A stretch of 5,720 nucleotides of DNA from Candidatus Eiseniibacteriota bacterium (GCA_014729455.1 WJJW01000374.1:1-5720); one strand, 5' to 3'. Positions 1-5,720 are shown, numbered from the stretch's first letter. Translations and numbers: made by a program. Notes: generated by a model from the sequence alone, not told the origin.

Positions 1-1233
1 GTGCACCCGCAGCGTCCGCGCGAACGCCTCGATCGACGAGAGCAGCCGCTGCTGGAGGTTGCAGATCAACAGCCCCGCGGCCGCCTGCGCCCGCTTCGTC
101 TCCCCTTTCAGCCGCTCCTCGCGAAGGCTCCGATAGCGATCCAGCAGCGCCGAGAGCCGCAGCTCCGGCGCGTCGTCGGGCAGCCCGTCGACGTCGATCT
201 GCCGGACCGTCCGCTTCGGGAATCCGCCGGCGATCGTCCGGATGTCCTCCTTCAGGCGCCGGACCATCACGGTCTCGAGGAGCTTCGCCCCCTTGACCGG
301 CACCCCGCGGCAGAACCGCTGCGGATCGAGCAGCTCGAGCAGCGCGGAGAAGCTGTTCGAGTGGCCGTTGTGCGGGGTCGCAGACAGGAACAGCCGATGC
401 TCGAAGCGCGGCGCGAGCCCGCGGATCGCGCGGGTGAACTTCGAGTCGATCGCGTAGCGGGCGCCGCTGGCTGGCGCCGCGTGGTGCGCCTCGTCGAGGA
501 TCAAGAGCGACCCTGCGCGCAGGTCCCCCAGCCAGTCGCGCAGCGGGCCGGCGTACGCCTCGTCGATCAGGAGGCGGTGCGAGATCAGAAACCGGCTGTG
601 CGTCGACCAGGGGTTGACGCCCCAGCCGCGCTCTTGCCGGATCCGCGCGACCGCCGCCTTGTCGAGGATCTCGAAGAGCATCCCGAAGCGGGACTCCAGC
701 TCCTCCTTCCACTGCAGCAGCATCGACGGCGGCGCGGCGACGACGATCTCGCGGACCTTCTTGCGCAGGATCAGCTCGCGGGCGATCAGCGCCGCCTCGA
801 TCGTCTTGCCCAGGCCGACGTCGTCGGCGATGAAGAGGTTCACGCGCGGGAGCTGGAGCGCCTTGCGCAGCGGCTCGAGCTGGTAGGCGTCGAGGCGGAT
901 CCCCGCGCGGAACGGCGACTGGAACAGGCGCGGGTTGGTGGCGGTGACGCAGTTCCAGCGCAGCGTGTGCAGGTAGGCGGAGAAGAGCCGGGGCGGGTCG
1001 AAGCCGCGCTGCGTCAGGCTCCGCCACGACTCCCCGGAGAGGATTGCCGGGTCGACCTCCTTCTCCCAGAGGATCTCGAGCGGCTGGCCCTGCGCGTCGT
1101 CGTCGAGGCAGGAGAGGCGGACGAGGGTCTGCTGCGCGGGGTCGGGCGGAGCCACGGTCTCCTCGACGAGGTACTGCCGCTGGCGGACCCGGACGACCTG
1201 TCCGGGGGACGGAGGAGAAGAGATGAGCGTCAT
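1..1233 (-). CDS. SNF2-type DEAH helicase, DrmD-like (DISARM-type defence), 3' part cut by window edge
   Basis: Superfamily 2 ATP-dependent DNA translocase/helicase of the SNF2/RapA type, acting on DNA in the cytoplasm. Reading the minus strand from the ATG at 1233 gives 411 residues with no stop before base 1. Motif I is DDVGLGKTIEAALIA, with K143 as the Walker A lysine. Motif II is LDEAHHAAP (DEAH at 247-250). Motif III is SATPHNGHSNSF (SAT at 284-286), followed by LLDPQRFCRG and MVRRLKEDI. The segment NLQQRLLSSIEAFARTL (392-408) leads toward the helicase C-terminal domain, which lies outside the window; the family is usually about 1,000 residues. The PHNGHSNSF-LLDPQRF signature is, from memory, typical of DrmD of class 1 DISARM and of related helicases found with DUF1156 methylases and DUF499 ATPases. 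I cannot separate these two without neighbouring genes. No Shine-Dalgarno precedes the ATG, but a -35/-10 pair sits just upstream. GC is higher than in the other genes. Helicase identity is near certain; DISARM membership is inference. Confidence 0.9.
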   Translation of the reverse strand, partial: MTLISSPPSPGQVVRVRQRQYLVEETVAPPDPAQQTLVRLSCLDDDAQGQPLEILWEKEVDPAILSGESWRSLTQRGFDPPRLFSAYLHTLRWNCVTATNPRLFQSPFRAGIRLDAYQLEPLRKALQLPRVNLFIADDVGLGKTIEAALIARELILRKKVREIVVAAPPSMLLQWKEELESRFGMLFEILDKAAVARIRQERGWGVNPWSTHSRFLISHRLLIDEAYAGPLRDWLGDLRAGSLLILDEAHHAAPASGARYAIDSKFTRAIRGLAPRFEHRLFLSATPHNGHSNSFSALLELLDPQRFCRGVPVKGAKLLETVMVRRLKEDIRTIAGGFPKRTVRQIDVDGLPDDAPELRLSALLDRYRSLREERLKGETKRAQAAAGLLICNLQQRLLSSIEAFARTLRVH

Positions 1234-1244
1234 CGCCGCGGATC

Positions 1245-1273
1245 AGCTTACGTCAGCGCGCGGCCGGGATCAA
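1245..1273 (-). promoter_or_regulatory. Putative promoter of the helicase gene, giving a near-leaderless transcript
   Basis: On the minus strand TTGATC (1273-1268, 4 of 6 against TTGACA) is followed after exactly 17 bases by TAAGCT (1250-1245, TAnnnT type). The ATG at 1233 starts only 11 bases beyond the -10 box, so the expected transcript would have about 3-5 leader bases. This agrees with the lack of a ribosome binding site in GATCCGCGGCG just upstream of the ATG. The -10 is weak, so this is a candidate only. Confidence 0.35.
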
Positions 1274-1307
1274 CATGCACCCCTGGAATCGCGCCCGGCC
1301 GGGGGCT

Positions 1308-1318
1308 TACACTGTGTA
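1308..1318. promoter_or_regulatory. Perfect palindrome TACACTGTGTA in the divergent region, possible operator overlapping a -10
   Basis: TACAC-T-GTGTA is a perfect 5+1+5 inverted repeat midway between the helicase and the lipoprotein start. Its left half reads TACACT, an acceptable plus-strand -10 box about 25 bases before the ATG at 1338. No good -35 is seen at 16-19 bases (CTGGAA at 1283-1288 is the nearest, at 19). The layout would suit a repressor site covering a promoter, but an 11-base palindrome can arise by chance. The surrounding intergenic stretch (1234-1337) also holds an imperfect 13-base direct repeat, GCGC[G/C]CGGCCGGG at 1256-1268 and 1291-1303. Confidence 0.25.
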
Positions 1319-1322
1319 CGCC

Positions 1323-1332
1323 GGGAGGGAGG
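1323..1332 (+). promoter_or_regulatory. Strong Shine-Dalgarno for the lipoprotein ORF
   Basis: GGGAGGGAGG contains GGAGG complementary to the 16S rRNA 3' end, with five bases (TCCCG) before the ATG at 1338. It is the best ribosome binding site in the window. It fixes the start at 1338 rather than the in-frame ATG at 1275, and argues that the signal peptide downstream is, or was, truly translated. Confidence 0.6.
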
Positions 1333-1337
1333 TCCCG

Positions 1338-1661
1338 ATGCGTACAAGCTGGCTCGTCCTCCTGCTCGCCTTCTTCCTCTTTCCGCTCGGCTGCGCGGAT
1401 TCCCCCGCGGAGCCGGATCCGATCGATCCGGAGAACGACGAGCGGCATGGCGGCTTCAGCGGCGTCTGGATCGAGGGCCGGGCCGTGCCGGGACCCGCCG
1501 CCTTCACCGCGCCAGGATCATCCGCCGCGACTGCTCCGCTTCGCCGGCCCGCAGCCGGTAGAAATAGACGCCGGGCGCGACGCGCCGGCCCCGCGCATCC
1601 AGTCCGTTCCAGGCGACACGCCCCGAACCGGCCGGCTGGACCCCATCCAGCAGCCGCGTGA
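1338..1661 (+). CDS. Small lipoprotein ORF, probably a 5' remnant running antisense into the M1 peptidase gene
   Basis: The start MRTSWLVLLLAFFLFPLGC is a lipoprotein signal peptide: an arginine in the n-region, about 12 hydrophobic residues, and a lipobox-like PLGC with C19 as the lipidated cysteine (proline at -3 is atypical). An acidic, proline-rich linker (ADSPAEPDPIDPENDE) and the segment GGFSGVWIEGRAVPGP follow, with GC-rich third positions up to about codon 58. From about base 1511 codon quality collapses (CCA, GGA, TCA, ACT, AGA, AAT) and the product becomes an Arg/Pro/Ala-rich tail, exactly where the ORF begins to overlap the convergent M1 gene (158-base overlap). The mature domain expected after such a linker is missing. 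I read this as a truncated gene whose 3' part was lost; a genuine 107-residue lipoprotein with a long antisense overlap is less likely. Function unknown. Confidence 0.5.
   Translation: MRTSWLVLLLAFFLFPLGCADSPAEPDPIDPENDERHGGFSGVWIEGRAVPGPAAFTAPGSSAATAPLRRPAAGRNRRRARRAGPAHPVRSRRHAPNRPAGPHPAAA
1413..1431. repeat. Inverted repeat, 7-base arms with 5-base loop
   Basis: CCGGATC (1413-1419) pairs with GATCCGG (1425-1431) around CGATC. It lies inside the lipoprotein reading frame (codons for the Pro-Asp-Pro linker) and about 75 bases beyond the M1 peptidase stop. No T-tract follows on either strand, so it does not qualify as an intrinsic terminator. It may simply reflect repeated Asp-Pro codons (GAT CCG). 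Confidence 0.3.
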
Positions 1662-3510
1662 TCCAGCGGCCCGAGATCGAGTAGACGTCCAGGGACACCT
1701 CCTCCTTGCGACCGAGCCGGTAGGTGATCCACGTGCTCGGATGGAACGGGTTCGGCGCGTTCTGGGTCAGGATCGTCGCCGGGGCGATGTCGAGCTCCTC
1801 GACGCCGGCCGGCTCCAGGTTCCGGATCATCCAGCGATCGGGATCCAGAGAGAGCCCTTGCGGCGTCCCCTCCACCTGCAGCGTGAACGTCTGGACCCGC
1901 AGCGAGTCCCAGACGACGAACCGCTCCTCCCCCTGGTCGGTGGCGATCTCCACGTCGATCGGCATCTTGAACGTCGGCCAGCTCGGGATCTGCCTCTGGG
2001 ACAGGCTCAGCACGACCTCGTAGCCGGTGGCGACCGGGCTGAAGCTCCAGCCGTACTCGTAGGTCGGATAGCCCGGGCTGTAGATCCACTGGTCGAAGAA
2101 CCAGTCGAGATTCATCCCGGAAACGCCCTCGAACGTGTCGCGGAGATCGTCCGTGTCGGTCACCCCGAACCGGTAGTCGGGATCCTGGGTGTAGGCCATC
2201 AGCCCGTCGAAGAAGGCGGCGTCGCCGATCACGTGACGGAGCATGTGCAGGACCCACGCTCCCTTGTAGTAGATCGCCGCGTGCAGCGGCGGGTTGATCC
2301 CATGGAGCTGGAACTGGGCGTAGTTATAGACGTTCATCGCGTTCATGTACGAATGGTAGTAGTTCGAGCTGTACAGATTCTCGAAGTAGAGCGCCTCGCA
2401 GTGGGTCGCGAACCCCTCCTTGGTCCACGTGTGGTCCCAGGTCCGCATCGTGATCATGTCTCCGACCCAGGAATGCGAGAGCTCGTGGGCGACGACGAAG
2501 TCGTTCCGGTTGTCTCCGGTGAGCCAGAGCCATCCCATGCTCGTCGCGGTCTGGTGCTCCATGGCGCCGGGATGCTGGAACTCCGCGATCGCGTACTTCT
2601 CCTCGAGGAACGGATACTCGCCGAAGAGCGTCCGGTAGTAGTTCATCATCTGGAGATTGTTGCTCCAGTCGATCTGCGCGTCGGCGAGGTCCGCGGGATA
2701 CGCGTAGTAGTCCATGTCCATCGTCGTCTCGCCGTCCATTGCGACGTATTCCTCGGTCCAGCTCTCGTAGACGGTCGCGCAGATCGAGAAGAGATAGGTC
2801 GACATCGGGTAGTCGGTGCTCCAGTTGTACGTGAGCGTCCCGTCGTGATTGTCGTCGACCGACTCGAGGATCCCGTTGGAGACGACCATCATGCTGTCGG
2901 CGACGGTGAAGTGCAGGTCGTAGGTCGCCTTGTCCTTCGGATCGTCCTTGCAGAGCCACCAGGCCGGCGCGCCGTACGGCTCGGAATAGGAGAGGACCAT
3001 CGGGCGGCCGTCCGGCTGCTGGGCGAAGCGGAACGGCGAGAGGCTGTACTCGGGCGTTCCGTGATAGGTGCCCGTGACGGTGAAGGTCTCCCCCGGCTGA
3101 TACGTTCCGTCCAGCGGGACCCGCAGGATCGGCGGCTCGTGGGAATGGAAGACCGGCGAGCCGTTGACGAGGACCTGATTGACGGTCAAGCACTCGTAGA
3201 GGTCGAGCGCGATCTCGTCGAGATCGGCCACGGCGGAGGCAGCGGTCACCGTGACCGTCCCGTAGACGATCTCGTCGGGAATGTCGACGCTCATCGTAAT
3301 GTCGTAGTGGGTCACGTCGTACTCGTCGTGCACCGCGCGCGGAGCGGCGCGGTCCAGCGCCCAGTGCCCGTGCGCAGCGGCGTTGTGGGCCGTGACGAAC
3401 CGCTCGCGGTCCGCCGCGGTCGGGATCGGCGGAGGCGTGTCGGCAAGGACGGGAACGACGGCCGAAACGGTGAACGAAGCGAGGATGAGAACGATCAGGG
3501 ATCGGATCAT
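1504..3510 (-). CDS. Secreted M1 family zinc metallopeptidase with C-terminal FlgD/T9SS-type Ig domain
   Basis: Complete, 668 residues. It probably removes N-terminal amino acids from peptides outside the cytoplasm. Residues 1-23 form a signal peptide (MIRSLIVLILASFTVSAVVPVLA, with VLA as a plausible signal peptidase I site). Residues about 60-240 fit the M1 N-terminal beta-domain. The catalytic domain has the exopeptidase motif GAMEH (315-319), HELSH (342-346: zinc ligands H342 and H346, general base E343) and the third ligand E365 in WTKEGF, 18 residues after H346 as the family requires. Y414 in YYKGA fits the catalytic tyrosine. Residues about 483-563 form the following beta-sandwich; the large helical C-terminal domain of ERAP1-type enzymes is absent. 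Residues about 580-668 (QNAPNPFHPSTWITYRL ... GVYFYRL) form a FlgD-like/type A sorting-type domain. The ATG at 3510 is chosen because it starts the signal peptide and follows AGAGAGGA (3526-3519) by eight bases. The in-frame extension to 3738 looks non-coding. No terminator is seen after the stop. Confidence 0.95.
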   Translation of the reverse strand: MIRSLIVLILASFTVSAVVPVLADTPPPIPTAADRERFVTAHNAAAHGHWALDRAAPRAVHDEYDVTHYDITMSVDIPDEIVYGTVTVTAASAVADLDEIALDLYECLTVNQVLVNGSPVFHSHEPPILRVPLDGTYQPGETFTVTGTYHGTPEYSLSPFRFAQQPDGRPMVLSYSEPYGAPAWWLCKDDPKDKATYDLHFTVADSMMVVSNGILESVDDNHDGTLTYNWSTDYPMSTYLFSICATVYESWTEEYVAMDGETTMDMDYYAYPADLADAQIDWSNNLQMMNYYRTLFGEYPFLEEKYAIAEFQHPGAMEHQTATSMGWLWLTGDNRNDFVVAHELSHSWVGDMITMRTWDHTWTKEGFATHCEALYFENLYSSNYYHSYMNAMNVYNYAQFQLHGINPPLHAAIYYKGAWVLHMLRHVIGDAAFFDGLMAYTQDPDYRFGVTDTDDLRDTFEGVSGMNLDWFFDQWIYSPGYPTYEYGWSFSPVATGYEVVLSLSQRQIPSWPTFKMPIDVEIATDQGEERFVVWDSLRVQTFTLQVEGTPQGLSLDPDRWMIRNLEPAGVEELDIAPATILTQNAPNPFHPSTWITYRLGRKEEVSLDVYSISGRWITRLLDGVQPAGSGRVAWNGLDARGRRVAPGVYFYRLRAGEAEQSRRMILAR

Positions 3511-3553
3511 GGCGAGGGTCCTCTCTCGGTCAGGGTGGTGATTCCGCAGCAAG

Positions 3554-3582
3554 ATTGTACCGGAAGGGCGGGGACGGGTGAA
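3554..3582 (-). promoter_or_regulatory. Sigma70-type promoter of the M1 peptidase gene
   Basis: On the minus strand TTCACC (3582-3577, 4 of 6 against TTGACA), a 17-base spacer and TACAAT (3559-3554, 5 of 6 against TATAAT) form the best promoter match in the window. Initiation about 7 bases downstream would give a leader of about 36 bases, including the Shine-Dalgarno AGAGAGGA at 3526-3519. The position upstream of the signal-peptide ATG supports the start at 3510. The rest of the 3511-3755 intergenic stretch shows no RNA gene and no clear plus-strand promoter; TGCTACCCT (3673-3681) is a weak extended -10 candidate for the FG-GAP gene. Confidence 0.6.
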
Positions 3583-3755
3583 GGACGCTCGACAGGGACC
3601 GATCTCTCCAGAGCTCCTGGGTCCACACCGGCATGACCGCCGTGGTCCGCACTGGCCCGATCCGGTCGCCCGTGCTACCCTTCGTCCGGCGACAGATGGT
3701 TTGATGGAGCGCTTCCTGCGAGAACGTGCTAGAGACAACCGATAGACGAAACAGC

Positions 3756-5720
3756 GTGTCGATACGCCCCAGAAGCCGGCGATGGCTGCGACGCTGCCTG
3801 CTTTCCCTCGTCGCTTGCGGCGCCGTTTCCTGGCCCGTCGGTCCTACCCCCCGTCCGCTGCCGTCGATCGAGAGCGAGCGGGGGAACCGCGCTGACACCG
3901 CTTCGATCACCCTCGACTTCGAGCGCGGCGATCTCGCCCCCTGGACGATCCCGGAGCAGGACCAGCCCTACCTGAACGCCAGCATCTCGGAAAGCCGCCC
4001 CCTGGAAGGAGAGAGGTCGATTCTCATGGAGGGGGCCGGATGGGACACGACCGTCCGGTACTCGAACGAACAGGTCAACATCTACCGCGATCTCGATCCG
4101 CCCCTTCCCGTCGACTCCCTGACCGAGATCTCCTGGATCTGGTGGATCCGGGACGTGGACTACAACGACGGCGCGATGGTCGTCTTGCTCCTGCGCAGTC
4201 CGAGAACCGGTGAGATCGGACACCGGGTCTGGGCGAGCCACAGCCTGTTCGAGCGAAGCTGGCCCTGGTCCGATCCCGAGCAGGTCGATGTGAGCAGGCG
4301 TCACCGCGTGGTGGTCGAGCCGATCAAGAACCATCTCAACGAGACGATCCCTCCCCCGTTCGAGATCGTCCGGATCGAGCTGCGGCTTCTCTTCCCGATC
4401 GACCAGGCGGTGCTGGTTGACGACCTCCGCATCGGACCGCCGGAGATCCACCCGGAGTCGGCGGAGGTTTCCCCTCAGCAGAGTCCGATCCAGGCGAAGA
4501 ACACGAGTCTCACTCTCGGCGATCTCGATGCCGATGGCCATCTCGATCTGATCCTGGGAAGACGGGACGCAGCGCCGCTCCTGTTGCTCGGCGGCCCGAA
4601 CGGGCTGCGGGAACAGATCTCGGGCGAGCAGAACGGGCTCGGCTTCCTGCGCTCCGTCGAGTCCCTGCGGCTCGCCGATCTCGACCGAGACGGTCGTCTC
4701 GACCTGACCGGGATGACCGACCGCAAGCTCCGCCTCTTCCGCGGTCTCGGAGGAGGCCGTTTCCGGGAGATGCCGGCTCCTCAGCTCGACCCGATGCCGG
4801 GGATGTTCCCCTCGGAGGTCGACCCGATCGACGTTCTCCCCGCACCCGGCCCGGAGCTGCTGGTGCACCGAGTCGCCTCTCCCTACCACGACACTCTCTG
4901 GGTTTCGCACGAACCCTGGGAGTGGACCGTGGGACCACCCACCGCACCGCCCGCCGAAGCGGGCCATGTGACCGGCTACCGCAGTGCGGTTGCGGTCGGC
5001 GACATCGACAACGACGGCGACCTCGATCTTTATGCCTGCAACTCCGATGTCTTCCTTCAGGAAGGAGACACGCTCGTTTGCGCGACCGATCAGTGGTTCC
5101 CGAAACGTGGGAACCGCCAGACAGGGGCCGCCTTCGGAGATATCGACGGCGACGGGGATCTCGATCTCTTCATCACCGTCGATCTGCGCCGGCAGAGACA
5201 CGAACCGGACATCACCCATCGGAGGAGCCTGCTCTACCGCAACGACGGCCCCGGGCGCGGATTCATCGACATCAGCGACCGACTGGACGACGCCCCGCTC
5301 GACCACGCTCGGATCCCGCTCCTCGCCGACTTCGACCTGGACGGAGATCTCGATCTCTTCTGCGGGTTCGACCGACGGTGGGAACCTCCCTCCCCCACCC
5401 AGCAGCTCCGCAACGTGTACCTGGAGAACGTCGAGAACGGCCGTCGCTTCCGCTGGCGATCGGAGCCTTCCTGGATCGCGAATTCCCCTCCGGCGATGGA
5501 CGGCCGATGCGCCGACCTGGACGATGATGGACGACTCGATCTCCTGCTTCTCCCTTGGGACGGCCGGCAGACCTTGCCCGTGCGGAACGAATGGAGCGAG
5601 GGACGATACCTGAAGGTTCGCGTGCTCGACCGCCGGGGCGCGCCGCACGCCTCCGGGGCGGAGCTGCGGCTGCTGGATCCGAATGACCGCTTGGTCGGAT
5701 TCCGCCAGACCGGAGTCGGA
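3756..5720 (+). CDS. Exported FG-GAP/VCBS propeller protein with N-terminal jelly-roll-like domain and ASPIC/UnbV domain, 3' end cut by window edge
   Basis: At least 655 residues, open to the right edge. Residues 1-35 look like an export signal: RPRSRRWLRR followed by CLLSLVACGAVSWPVG. This could be a lipoprotein signal (LVAC, C21) or a Tat signal (SRRWL resembles SRRxF). Residues about 51-227 (DFERGDLAPWT to DDLRIG) resemble a carbohydrate-binding-module-like beta-sandwich; this is inference from pattern. Six calcium-binding FG-GAP/VCBS loops of the form DxDxDGxLD start at D256, D308, D416, D462, D525 and D587. A degenerate copy at about D356 (EVDPIDVLPAPGPELLV) makes seven, spaced 46-63 residues, fitting a seven-bladed integrin-alpha-like propeller. 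From about 618 (YLKVRVLDRRGAPHASGAEL) the sequence matches the ASPIC/UnbV domain. Likely role is surface adhesion or ligand binding; no catalytic motif is seen. The start is uncertain: GTG 3756 gives the neater signal, while GTG 3726 adds ten residues. Neither has a good Shine-Dalgarno, and there is no in-frame ATG. Confidence 0.9.
   Translation, partial: MSIRPRSRRWLRRCLLSLVACGAVSWPVGPTPRPLPSIESERGNRADTASITLDFERGDLAPWTIPEQDQPYLNASISESRPLEGERSILMEGAGWDTTVRYSNEQVNIYRDLDPPLPVDSLTEISWIWWIRDVDYNDGAMVVLLLRSPRTGEIGHRVWASHSLFERSWPWSDPEQVDVSRRHRVVVEPIKNHLNETIPPPFEIVRIELRLLFPIDQAVLVDDLRIGPPEIHPESAEVSPQQSPIQAKNTSLTLGDLDADGHLDLILGRRDAAPLLLLGGPNGLREQISGEQNGLGFLRSVESLRLADLDRDGRLDLTGMTDRKLRLFRGLGGGRFREMPAPQLDPMPGMFPSEVDPIDVLPAPGPELLVHRVASPYHDTLWVSHEPWEWTVGPPTAPPAEAGHVTGYRSAVAVGDIDNDGDLDLYACNSDVFLQEGDTLVCATDQWFPKRGNRQTGAAFGDIDGDGDLDLFITVDLRRQRHEPDITHRRSLLYRNDGPGRGFIDISDRLDDAPLDHARIPLLADFDLDGDLDLFCGFDRRWEPPSPTQQLRNVYLENVENGRRFRWRSEPSWIANSPPAMDGRCADLDDDGRLDLLLLPWDGRQTLPVRNEWSEGRYLKVRVLDRRGAPHASGAELRLLDPNDRLVGFRQTGVG

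Noticed and set aside
1256..1303. Direct repeat GCGC[G/C]CGGCCGGG (two copies, 35 bases apart) as iteron or regulator site
   Set aside because: There are only two copies with one mismatch in very GC-rich DNA where such strings are common. It is recorded in the intergenic description only.
1413..1431. Intrinsic terminator for the M1 gene
   Set aside because: The hairpin lacks a T-tract, has only 7-base arms and lies about 75 bases past the stop within another reading frame.
1..3636. Plus-strand open frame of 1,211 codons
   Set aside because: It is in antisense codon register with the helicase and the M1 peptidase, which both have complete catalytic motifs. Its product is Arg/Asp/Val/Leu-rich low-complexity sequence with no recognisable domain, and it spans two genes and a promoter region.
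3511..3738. N-terminal extension of the M1 peptidase by 76 residues
   Set aside because: It would bury a good signal peptide in the interior and translate across the promoter and Shine-Dalgarno. Its sequence is Arg/Ser/Pro-rich without family similarity.
3511..3755. Small RNA gene or additional small protein in the divergent gap
   Set aside because: No stable hairpin with a T-run, no tRNA-like structure and no ORF with a credible Shine-Dalgarno was found. The short minus-strand frame at 3530-3910 has shadow-type composition.
4521..5545. EF-hand or dockerin repeats
   Set aside because: The DxDxDG loops are spaced 46-63 residues apart (or double that across the degenerate copy) and are followed by LDL plus a beta-strand pattern, as in FG-GAP/VCBS blades. 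Paired helix-loop-helix spacing is absent.
3729..5648. Minus-strand open frame of 639 codons
   Set aside because: It is the exact antisense shadow of the FG-GAP gene. Its repeated IEIAV/VDVDL pieces mirror the sense codons of the DxDxDG loops.

Overview
This 5,720-base, GC-rich window carries two complete or near-complete genes, two genes cut by the window edges, and two compact divergent intergenic regions. The likely source is a high-GC, Gram-negative-type environmental bacterium. The clues are a secreted M1 metallopeptidase ending in a FlgD/T9SS-like Ig domain, an FG-GAP/VCBS plus ASPIC/UnbV surface protein, and a lipoprotein signal. This combination is common in uncultured lineages of the FCB and related groups (for example Eisenbacteria, Krumholzibacteriota and Latescibacterota). 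That placement is inference; no marker gene is present.

Layout. Bases 1-1233 (minus strand) hold the N-terminal 411 residues of an SNF2-type DEAH helicase that resembles DrmD of the DISARM anti-phage system or a close relative. It runs off the left edge. Bases 1234-1337 are a short divergent promoter region with a -35/-10 pair for the helicase, a perfect 5+1+5 palindrome, and a strong Shine-Dalgarno for the next gene. Bases 1338-1661 (plus) are a small lipoprotein ORF. Only its first 55-58 codons look coding; the rest lies antisense over the 3' end of the next gene, so it is probably a 5' remnant. Bases 1504-3510 (minus) are a complete secreted M1 zinc aminopeptidase-like protein with a sorting-type C-terminal domain and a good promoter. 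Bases 3511-3755 are a divergent intergenic region. Bases 3756-5720 (plus) hold a large exported protein made of a jelly-roll-like domain, a seven-blade FG-GAP propeller and the start of an ASPIC/UnbV domain. It runs off the right edge.

How the genes fit together. The M1 peptidase and the FG-GAP protein are both exported and divergently transcribed, which fits a cell-surface or secreted function in protein degradation or adhesion. Nothing in the sequence shows that they act together. The helicase is different in kind: a nucleic-acid motor of the phage-defence type, in DNA that is visibly more GC-rich by hand count. It reads outward as the first gene of what may be a defence operon whose remaining genes lie beyond base 1. 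The broken lipoprotein beside it may mark a rearrangement junction. No tRNA, rRNA, CRISPR array, insertion sequence, attachment site or convincing intrinsic terminator was seen.
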